Positions 58,051 through 64,000 of a stretch of DNA of 64,000 nucleotides are shown piece after piece. Both the position numbers and the translations under genes were made by a program. The stretch is from Marinobacterium litorale DSM 23545. GTDB taxonomy: Bacteria; Pseudomonadota; Gammaproteobacteria; Pseudomonadales; Balneatricaceae. Each line of letters starts with the position of its first letter. Positions within the stretch are counted from its first letter, which is position 1. Below the pieces are notes generated by a model. That model did no database searches and was not told where the DNA came from. It saw only the letters and a program-made list of their open reading frames with translations. The stretch is from positions 53,324 through 117,323 of the forward strand of contig NZ_AUAZ01000003.1 in the NCBI RefSeq assembly GCF_000428985.1. Direction: 5' to 3'.

Positions 58051-59185
58051 CGGCCGGGCGTTCGCTGGTGGTGATCGCAATCTCCATCTCTTCGCCCTCT
58101 CTATAGATGGTGAAACGTGCCTGGTCACCCGGACGTAACCGGGCGATGGCGTTCATCGTGCTGTGGCCGGCGTCCGTGATCGGCTCGTCATCCAGCTTGA
58201 GAATTATATCGCCGGGCTGCAGGCCCGCAGCGTGGGCGGGGCTGTCCCGATAGATACCCGCGATGATCAAGCCTCGCTGATTGGCGGGGAGACCAAAAGA
58301 TTCAGCCAGTCGCGGGTTGAGCGCTTGCGCCTCAACACCCACCCAGCCACGTACTACACGTCCCTTCTCAATCAGATCTTGCAGTACTTGCGTGACCAGA
58401 TCTGCGGGAATGGCGAAGCCGATGCCCTCGGATCCCCCGGATTTACTGAAGATCGCTGTGTTGATCCCCACCAGCTGGCCTTCGGGATCGATCAGGGCGC
58501 CACCGGAGTTACCGGGGTTAATCGCGGCATCGGTCTGGATGAAATCTTCGTAGGTACTCAAGCCCAGCCGGTTACGATCTGTTGCACTGATTATGCCTTG
58601 GGTGACTGTTTGTCCCACGCCAAAGGGATTGCCGATCGCCAGAACCACATCACCGACGCGCAGGGCGTCTGTCGGTGCCAGTGTAATCTCAGGTAGCTCA
58701 TTGAGGTTGATTTTCAGGACCGCCAGGTCGGTGGGCGGATCCGTACCGACAATGGTTGCCAGAGCTTCCCGTCCGTCGCGCAGGGCGACGACGACGCTGT
58801 CAGCGCCTTCGATCACGTGATTGTTGGTCACCACGTATCCGCCTGCACTGATGATAACGCCGGAGCCCAGGCTGGTGTGCACCTTCTGGCTGTCAGGTTG
58901 CTTACCCTCTTCGTAATAGCGCCGGTAAAGCGGGTCGTTCAGCATCGGGTTGTCTTCGCTGTCGACCAGCTTGCGGGTGTAGATGTTGACGACTGCCGGA
59001 GCGGCCTGGTCCACTGCGTCGGCATAGGAGTAGGGGCCTTGAAGGCTGTTCCGGCGTTGGTCCGCCTGGACGATCTCGACGCGGGTCTGTCCGTTTTGCA
59101 TGAGCTCCGGGTAAACTTGTAGCAGCAGAGCGGCGGCGAGGACACCGGTCAGAATTGGCCAGCCGAGAAAAGAGAGTGTACGCAT
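58040..59185 (-). CDS. degS: DegS/AlgW-type periplasmic serine protease
   Basis: A 381-residue trypsin-like protease with an N-terminal membrane anchor (about 5-25), catalytic triad His123 (VTNNHVI), Asp153 (PTDLAVL) and Ser227 (NPGNSGGA), and a single PDZ domain (about 275-375). One PDZ plus a membrane anchor distinguishes DegS/AlgW from DegP/MucD. AlgW/DegS cleaves the anti-sigma factor MucA/RseA when outer-membrane stress peptides bind the PDZ, releasing sigma E/AlgU. It is the first gene of a tightly overlapping four-gene operon. Confidence 0.95.
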   Translation of the reverse strand: MRTLSFLGWPILTGVLAAALLLQVYPELMQNGQTRVEIVQADQRRNSLQGPYSYADAVDQAAPAVVNIYTRKLVDSEDNPMLNDPLYRRYYEEGKQPDSQKVHTSLGSGVIISAGGYVVTNNHVIEGADSVVVALRDGREALATIVGTDPPTDLAVLKINLNELPEITLAPTDALRVGDVVLAIGNPFGVGQTVTQGIISATDRNRLGLSTYEDFIQTDAAINPGNSGGALIDPEGQLVGINTAIFSKSGGSEGIGFAIPADLVTQVLQDLIEKGRVVRGWVGVEAQALNPRLAESFGLPANQRGLIIAGIYRDSPAHAAGLQPGDIILKLDDEPITDAGHSTMNAIARLRPGDQARFTIYREGEEMEIAITTSERPADVR

Positions 59186-59265
59186 CAGATAAGCGAAAGA
59201 GCCTTGATCGTGTTCGAAAGATTGGCACGATTATACGGATCTTTGCCGGTGGAAGGGAAACGAGT

Positions 59266-60039
59266 ATGACAGAGAAATCAGGTGTTGAGGCCAAACGGAT
59301 CGTCGATTATTGCGATCAGCTACTGCAAAGCGAGAAGTTTCGCGACTACGCACCCAATGGTCTTCAGGTGGAGGGCACTCCGCTGGTTCGGCGTATCCTG
59401 AGTGGTGTGACTGCCTGTCAGGCGTTGCTTGACGAGGCCGTCGCCTGGGAGGCGGATATGGTTCTGGTTCACCACGGATATTTCTGGAAGGGCGAAGGGG
59501 CCAGTGTAACCGGTATCAAACGCCGACGATTGAAAACGCTGCTGGGGCAGGATATCAACCTGCTTGCCTACCATCTGCCGTTGGATGCACATCCAAAACT
59601 GGGGAACAATGCACGGCTGGCTCGTTTACTGGGTGTTGAGATCCAGGATGGTTTGGAGCCGGGAAATCCGCTGAGTGTGGGAAATCTCGGCGTGTTATCG
59701 GAGCCGATGCAACTGGATCAGTTTGGTGACCTGGTCGCGCATGTACTGGATCGGACGCCGCAGCTGATCAGTGGCGGCGGACATCCTATCCGGCGGCTGG
59801 CATTTTGTACCGGTGCGGCAGACCGAATGATCGAGCAGGCGTTGGCGCTGGGAGCCGATGCGTTTCTGAGTGGCGAAATATCGGAGCCCGTGGTGCATTT
59901 CGCGCGCGAAGCGGGGATTCATTATATCGCGGCCGGGCATCATGCCACGGAGCGATACGGCGTACAGGCGCTGGGCGAGCACCTGGCTCGCCACTTCGGA
60001 ATCGAACACCGGTTTTGTGATATCGATAACCCGGTGTAA
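59266..60039 (+). CDS. NIF3/YbgI (DUF34) metal-binding protein
   Basis: A 257-residue NIF3-family protein with metal-binding motifs DMVLVHHGYFWKG, AYHLPLDAHPKLGNN and AAGHHATERYGVQALG. A bimetal site is expected in a toroidal hexamer. The family is annotated as GTP cyclohydrolase I type 2 in places, but its biological function is unsettled. The ATG at 59266 has a GGAAGGG site. It is divergent from degS. Confidence 0.92.
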   Translation: MTEKSGVEAKRIVDYCDQLLQSEKFRDYAPNGLQVEGTPLVRRILSGVTACQALLDEAVAWEADMVLVHHGYFWKGEGASVTGIKRRRLKTLLGQDINLLAYHLPLDAHPKLGNNARLARLLGVEIQDGLEPGNPLSVGNLGVLSEPMQLDQFGDLVAHVLDRTPQLISGGGHPIRRLAFCTGAADRMIEQALALGADAFLSGEISEPVVHFAREAGIHYIAAGHHATERYGVQALGEHLARHFGIEHRFCDIDNPV

Positions 60040-60046
60040 CCGATCG

Positions 60047-60083
60047 CCCAATAAAAGCGCGGGTTTTCAGCGCTTTTATTGGG
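60047..60083. terminator. Bidirectional terminator between nif3 and yhcB
   Basis: cccaataaaagcgc and gcgcttttattggg are a perfect 14-bp inverted repeat with a 9-nt loop. The A-run on one arm and T-run on the other give each convergent transcript a stem followed by T residues. The repeat also covers the yhcB stop codon. Confidence 0.8.
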
Positions 60084-60684
60084 TCCTGTCTGACTTTTTC
60101 TCTTCGTTTATCTCATCATCAACTGCCGGAGTCGCCGGGTCTGCCGGGGGCGTGGACTCAGGTTCATCGGTGCGTTTAGGTTTAATACCGTAATTATCGG
60201 AAAGGGTGCCTTCTTCGTCCTCGCCCTTGGGGGCCCAGTCTCGCGGTGGTTCGTGGGACGTTTCTTGCTCTTGTGTGTTATCGACGGTTTTTTCTGTGCC
60301 GGGTGCTTCGTCCTCACGGTTCTGCGGCTCGTCACTCTCCACCGTGTCAGTGACCGTCGGGATCTCCTGCTGCGTCAGACGAGGATTCAGCGCGGCCTGC
60401 AGAACTTCGCCGGCGTGGTCATCGGTACACAGGGACTGGGCACCCGTGGCCAGATGCTGGTGCACCCGTCGGTATTGGTCAGTCAGACCGTTGACCAACT
60501 CGGCCGTGGTTTCAAAGTGCTCGGTAACCTCATCCTTGTAACGAGCGAGTTCGGCGCGGGCGTTATCCAGTTCCTCGGTCAGCTGCTGCTTTTTACCTTC
60601 GCCGCCACGACCAAGCAGGTAGCCGATGACAAGTCCTACCGCAACGCCGACAAGACTGAGCATGATCACATTACTGGTTTCCAC
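60076..60684 (-). CDS. YhcB/ZapG (DUF1043) protein with long acidic tail
   Basis: A protein of about 202 residues with a GTG start at 60684, seven bases after an AAGGAG site. One N-terminal membrane helix (about 8-25) is followed by the DUF1043 signature: LARYKDEVTEHFETTAELVNGL and YRRVHQHLATGAQSLC. The last ~85 residues are acidic and low-complexity. E. coli YhcB (about 130 residues) affects cell division and envelope synthesis at the inner membrane; the extra tail is unusual in length. Confidence 0.9.
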   Translation of the reverse strand: METSNVIMLSLVGVAVGLVIGYLLGRGGEGKKQQLTEELDNARAELARYKDEVTEHFETTAELVNGLTDQYRRVHQHLATGAQSLCTDDHAGEVLQAALNPRLTQQEIPTVTDTVESDEPQNREDEAPGTEKTVDNTQEQETSHEPPRDWAPKGEDEEGTLSDNYGIKPKRTDEPESTPPADPATPAVDDEINEEKKSDRTQ

Positions 60685-60752
60685 GGGCACTCCTTCCTCT
60701 GGGCTTGTAGCTTGAAAATTAGCATTAGGATAAGCCAATACGAACCCTGTGC

Positions 60753-61493
60753 CTATGTTCTCCGTCTTCGACTTTCGCTACGGGCGCGTTGCAATTGCTC
60801 CGACAGGGTATCGATCTGAGCCTGGATCAGCTCCTGCGCGGTCGCCGTATTTCCGGCGCTTAATGCATCGAGTAAAGCTTCGTGCTGACGGATGATCAGA
60901 TCTCGTTCGGGATAGCGAAACACCACCATATTGCTGACCGGCTGCAGCGCTTCGATGACCGCGTACATCAGGAATGCGAGCAAGCGGTTCCCGGTCGCGT
61001 TGGCCAGTGCACGGTGGTAGGCCACATCCGCTGCACAGAATGATTCCGGCTGCGACAGTGCTGCCCGCTGATCCGCCAGCGCCGCTTGCATCGCTTCAAG
61101 GTCCGCGGCCTTGCAGTTGCTTGCGGCCAGGGAAACACACAGCTGCTCCAGTTCCAGGCGACACTGAATGATCTCCTCCAGTGAAAAACTGTCGAGTGCC
61201 GCGAGCATCCGTGTCGCACTGCCCAGATCCTGGCCCATCTCCATAATGTCGGGTTGATTGATAAACGTTCCCCCAGTTGGACCGCGGCGGGAACGGATCA
61301 GATTCTGGGCAGCCAGCCGTTTCAGGGCTTCTCGGATGGTCGGGCGTGACACGTCAAAACGCCGCGCCAGCTCCTCCTCGGTGGGGAGTCGATCATCGAC
61401 TCCCAGTGTTCCATCGGTAATCGCGGCGCGGATCCTGTCCGCGATCTGACGAGGTAGGTCGTGTTGATTGACCGGTTTAAATTCCAGAGACAT
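60753..61493 (-). CDS. GntR-family (FadR/FCD subfamily) transcriptional regulator
   Basis: A 246-residue regulator with an N-terminal winged helix-turn-helix (LPRQIADRIRAAITDG, LPTEEELARRFDVSRPTIREALKRL, RRGPTGGTF) and a C-terminal all-helical FCD effector domain with metal-binding-type residues (AADVAYHRALANATGN, RQHEALLDAL). It likely binds a carboxylate or acyl ligand. I choose ATG 61493, since the longer frame to 61622 runs through the promoter region. It is divergent from acuI with two matching operators between, so autoregulation and control of acuI are likely. Confidence 0.92.
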   Translation of the reverse strand: MSLEFKPVNQHDLPRQIADRIRAAITDGTLGVDDRLPTEEELARRFDVSRPTIREALKRLAAQNLIRSRRGPTGGTFINQPDIMEMGQDLGSATRMLAALDSFSLEEIIQCRLELEQLCVSLAASNCKAADLEAMQAALADQRAALSQPESFCAADVAYHRALANATGNRLLAFLMYAVIEALQPVSNMVVFRYPERDLIIRQHEALLDALSAGNTATAQELIQAQIDTLSEQLQRARSESRRRRT

Positions 61494-61567
61494 GGCGGTG
61501 GGCCCTTGAATTACAGCTACGCTTAAAGCCAGAACTGGCAGTATTTCATAACTGACGCTATTTGTTA

Positions 61568-61582
61568 ATTTGCTTGACAAAT
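61568..61582. promoter_or_regulatory. Candidate GntR operator 1
   Basis: atttgcttgacaaat is an imperfect palindrome (TTG-C-TTG-A-CAA core) differing by one fixed base from the FadR-subfamily consensus TNGTNNNACNA. It overlaps a TTGACA hexamer (61574-61579), so binding could block RNA polymerase on the acuI side. Confidence 0.65.
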
Positions 61583-61609
61583 AGGCGGCGGCGTTGGATC
61601 TTATTGTTA

Positions 61610-61624
61610 ATTTGTAAGACAAAT
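61610..61624. promoter_or_regulatory. Candidate GntR operator 2
   Basis: atttgtaagacaaat has perfect 6-bp arms and matches the FadR-subfamily consensus TNGTNNNACNA exactly. It is 42 bp from operator 1, centre to centre (four helical turns), and about 40 bp before the acuI start codon. Confidence 0.75.
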
Positions 61625-61663
61625 AAACGTAAGGCAGATAACTAGAAGGTAATGGAGGGTCAC

Positions 61664-62647
61664 ATGTTCAAGGCATTGGTGCTTGATAAAGTGGATGGCA
61701 AAACGGTTTCCGCGATCCAGGAACTGGAAGAGTCTGCACTGCCGGAAGGCGATGTGCTGGTTGAGGTCAGCTATTCATCGCTGAACTATAAAGATGGTCT
61801 GGCGGTGACCGGAAAAGGGCCCATCATCAACAAGTTTCCCGCGATTCCCGGGATCGACCTGGTGGGCCGGGTGATTTCATCCGAAGATGACCGCTTCCAA
61901 CCCGGTATGCACGTGATCCTTACCGGATGGGGAGTGGGTGAGCGTCACTGGGGAGGTATGTCCGAGCGAGCCCGCCTCAAGGGGGACTGGCTGGTGCCGC
62001 TGCCGGCGGGAATGTCGGAAAAGGATGCGATGCTGATTGGCACCGCCGGACTTACGGCCATGCTCTGTGTGCTGGCGCTCGAAGAGGGTGGTGTGAGGCC
62101 TGACGACGGTGAAGTACTGGTCACCGGGGCGGCCGGAGGCGTTGGCAGCGTAGCCGTGGCTCTGCTGGCTAAACACGGCTATCGCGTTACTGCCGCTACA
62201 GGGCGCGAGTCGGAAAGCGATTATCTGCACCGTCTGGGCGCGACCCATATTCGCTCGCGTGAAGAGATGAGTGCGCCGAGTAAGCCGCTTGAAAAACAGC
62301 TTTGGAGCGGTGTGATCGATACCGTAGGCAGCAAGGTTCTGGCACGTGCATTGGCAGAAACCAGTTATGGTGGCACGGTGGCTGCCTGTGGCCTGGCCGG
62401 CGGGCCAGAACTGGAAACCTCGGTGATGCCGTTTATCCTGCGCAACGTGCGGCTGCAGGGGGTGGATTCCGTGGTCTGTCCCACAGCCCGCCGTGAGCAG
62501 GCGTGGCAGCGGTTGCAAAGTGATCTGGATCTGGCATTGCTGGGTGATGTGGGCCAGGAGATCACTCTGGAGCAGGTCCCCGAGTATGCGCAGAAGATTA
62601 TTCGGGGCGAAGTGCGCGGACGTACCCTGATCAAGGTCGGCGAGTAA
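61664..62647 (+). CDS. acuI: AcuI/YhdH-type acryloyl-CoA reductase (NADPH)
   Basis: A 327-residue zinc-independent medium-chain dehydrogenase closely matching E. coli YhdH: SSLNYKDGLAVTGKGPII, FPAIPGIDLVGRV, LTGWGVGERHWGGMSERARLKGDWL, VTGAAGGVGSVAVALL and MPFILRNVRLQGVDSV. It reduces acryloyl-CoA to propionyl-CoA, detoxifying acrylate; in marine bacteria this is the last step of DMSP cleavage pathways. ATG 61664 has a GGAGGG site; the earlier ATG at 61652 overlaps that site. The dedicated GntR repressor candidate is divergent. No dddX or acuN/acuK gene lies nearby. Confidence 0.93.
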   Translation: MFKALVLDKVDGKTVSAIQELEESALPEGDVLVEVSYSSLNYKDGLAVTGKGPIINKFPAIPGIDLVGRVISSEDDRFQPGMHVILTGWGVGERHWGGMSERARLKGDWLVPLPAGMSEKDAMLIGTAGLTAMLCVLALEEGGVRPDDGEVLVTGAAGGVGSVAVALLAKHGYRVTAATGRESESDYLHRLGATHIRSREEMSAPSKPLEKQLWSGVIDTVGSKVLARALAETSYGGTVAACGLAGGPELETSVMPFILRNVRLQGVDSVVCPTARREQAWQRLQSDLDLALLGDVGQEITLEQVPEYAQKIIRGEVRGRTLIKVGE

Positions 62648-62690
62648 GTCGAATTGAGATAGACTGCGCTGCTCTAACACTGAGGTGGGT

Positions 62691-63515
62691 ATGCGGCGCA
62701 GTTTTCCAGTCTACATAGTCCTTGTCACGCTTCTGGCGTTGCAGCACGCAGCGGCGGCGCCGGAGCGTATCGTTGCGCTTTCGCCGGAGCTGATAGAAAA
62801 CCTATATGCGGTCGGCGCCGGCGAGCAGATCGTGGGGCGGGTCGCGCATTCCGATTTTCCAGAGTCGGCCCGGAAGTTACCCGTGGTCGGCGACTTTCAG
62901 CAGCTGAATATCGAAGCGATACTGGCCCTGCAGCCCGATCTGATATTGGCGTGGAATGAGGGCAACCCTCCCGCTGATCTGCGGCGTCTACAAGATCTGG
63001 GGCTGAATGTCGTGGCACTGGATACGCCGAATTTGGAAGCGTTGCCGGAGGCATTGGCACAGCTTGGTCGTCTGACGGGGCACCGGGCGCGGGCAGAGAG
63101 ATTGGCCAGCCGGTTACAAAGCCGCTTGGATGGAATGGCGGCCAGTCCCTCCTCCCCGTCACGTCCCGTGGTTTTTTACCAGCTATGGGATGAACCGCTG
63201 CTGAGTGTGAGTGGTAAGACGCTGATTGGTCAGGCGCTCAGCTTTTGCGGGGGCAATAACCCGCTGGCCTCACGCCCTGAGCCGATTCCCCAGGTATCGG
63301 TTGAAGCTGTACTTTCCATGGCGCCGGACCTGATTATTTCCACTGATGAAGTTGCTTCCGAATGGCGCGACAGGTGGCAATCCTGGAACAGGATACCGGC
63401 CGTTGCCAACCAGCGGCTCTTCACGGTTAAAGCCGATCTGCTGCACCGTGCGACTCCCCGGTTCCTTGATGGATTAGAGCAACTTTGCCGCTATATTGAA
63501 CAAAGCGCTCGCTAG
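62691..63515 (+). CDS. btuF: BtuF-like periplasmic cobalamin-binding protein
   Basis: A 274-residue periplasmic protein with a signal peptide (VYIVLVTLLALQHAAAA) and the class III substrate-binding fold joined by a long helix: RIVALSPELIENLYAVGAGEQIVGRV, SDFPESARKLPVVGDFQQLNIEAI, LQPDLILAWNEGNP, LSVSGKTLIGQALSFCGG. These match BtuF, which delivers vitamin B12 to BtuCD. No btuC or btuD is in the window. ATG 62691 is preferred because the GAGG just before it serves as the ribosome-binding site; a GTG at 62685 lies inside that site. Confidence 0.88.
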   Translation: MRRSFPVYIVLVTLLALQHAAAAPERIVALSPELIENLYAVGAGEQIVGRVAHSDFPESARKLPVVGDFQQLNIEAILALQPDLILAWNEGNPPADLRRLQDLGLNVVALDTPNLEALPEALAQLGRLTGHRARAERLASRLQSRLDGMAASPSSPSRPVVFYQLWDEPLLSVSGKTLIGQALSFCGGNNPLASRPEPIPQVSVEAVLSMAPDLIISTDEVASEWRDRWQSWNRIPAVANQRLFTVKADLLHRATPRFLDGLEQLCRYIEQSAR

Positions 63516-63630
63516 CACTGCCGCCAACCCGCCAATTCACGGTATACTGGAAGAATTCGTGGCATCATGGCGACATAAAACGCTATGAGCTGACGATTGC
63601 CGTTTAATAGGATAAGGATACGCAGCGCAG

Positions 63631-64000
63631 GTGAAGTATCAGCAGACGCTAAACGCCGTCTACGCCCAACTGGGCAAGCTGGGCGACCTACCTATTTTCA
63701 GTGCGACGGTAAACCGTATTCGCCAGATCAGTTCGTCCCGTGAGGCCGATGCCATGGCGCTGGCAATGGCGGTGATGAAGGATGCTAACCTCTCCGCCAA
63801 ACTCCTGAAGATAGCGAACACACCCCACTATAATCGGGGACACGGTAACATCTCCGTGGTTTCCAGGGCGGTGGTTCTAATCGGTTTCGAGCGCATTCAA
63901 AACCTGTCGATGACGCTCAAACTTATCGAGACGTTCAGCGCCGACGAGCCGGGTACAGGCATCGATAACCTGCTGGTCAGTGCGTTTCTAAACGCCGCGA
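63631..64000 (+). CDS. HDOD-domain protein, truncated by the window end
   Basis: The frame opens with GTG 63631 and stays open to the last base (123 codons). The visible part is the start of an HDOD domain: LGDLPIFSATVNRIRQISS, NLSAKLLKIANTPHYNRG, VVSRAVVLIGFERIQNLSMTLKLIE. HDOD domains are HD-superfamily relatives lacking catalytic metal residues and appear in signalling proteins, often with EAL, GGDEF or kinase partners. The C-terminal architecture is outside the window. The ribosome-binding site (ataaggat) is rather far from the GTG, so the start is tentative. Confidence 0.88.
   Translation, partial: MKYQQTLNAVYAQLGKLGDLPIFSATVNRIRQISSSREADAMALAMAVMKDANLSAKLLKIANTPHYNRGHGNISVVSRAVVLIGFERIQNLSMTLKLIETFSADEPGTGIDNLLVSAFLNAA

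Overview
The window is a continuous, GC-rich, gene-dense piece of a gammaproteobacterial chromosome. It has a complete Ccm cytochrome c maturation operon, ZipA, GreB, RfaH, DegS/AlgW and YhcB, a ParP-type chemotaxis protein, and Pseudomonas-like gene orders (flagellar/chemotaxis genes beside ccm; wbpV-wbpL-wbpM; rpsU-tsaD-plsY-folB). An Mrp-type Na+/H+ antiporter and c-di-GMP signalling fit a motile, probably marine or halotolerant aerobe of the Oceanospirillales/Pseudomonadales type. The genus cannot be fixed from the sequence alone. I see no insertion sequence, prophage, integrase or CRISPR array.

Layout. 1-5.4 kb: end of a flagellar/chemotaxis block (partial ParP-like protein with a Glu-Pro repeat, DUF2802 protein, then on the minus strand a giant FliK-like protein coupled to a stand-alone FlhB C-terminal domain). 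5.5-12.5 kb: ccmABCDEFGHI, nearly all overlapping. 12.6-17.3 kb: zipA, ligA, yheU and a DUF4126 membrane protein. 17.3-23.8 kb (minus): galU-pgi-(catalytically degenerate UDP-glucose dehydrogenase homologue)-mnmC-CBS protein. 23.9-29.7 kb (minus): six-gene group 2 Mrp antiporter operon with fused subunits A and B. 29.8-37 kb: rfaH, divergent from a surface-polysaccharide operon manC-GT4-wbpV-wbpL-wbpM. 37.2-41.9 kb: lysine/peptidoglycan precursor genes dapC-yffB-dapD-dapE, then rlmA. 41.9-47.2 kb: dnaG, yqeY and rpsU facing tsaD, then plsY, folB and a FolK-like gene. 47.2-54 kb: SrmB-like helicase, a peroxiredoxin-glutaredoxin fusion, and a substrate-binding lipoprotein overlapping a GGDEF-EAL protein. 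54-64 kb: tRNA-Ser/Asn/Lys, greB, an EamA transporter, a tightly overlapped degS-orf-orf-zntB operon, nif3, yhcB, a GntR regulator divergent from acuI, btuF, and a truncated HDOD gene at the right edge.

Most genes are housekeeping and easily placed. The points most worth following are: (1) a Ugd-family protein in the galU-pgi operon that has lost the NAD glycine motif and the catalytic Cys, Asn and Asp; (2) a periplasmic ligand-binding lipoprotein translationally coupled to a c-di-GMP synthase/phosphodiesterase, resembling NspS-MbaA in organisation; (3) two unrecognised small proteins locked between degS and zntB; (4) clear candidate operators: a GntR-type pair 42 bp apart before acuI and an OxyR-like site before the peroxiredoxin fusion; (5) several low-complexity, tandem-repeat coding regions. 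All calls rest on reading motifs and context; no database search was possible.
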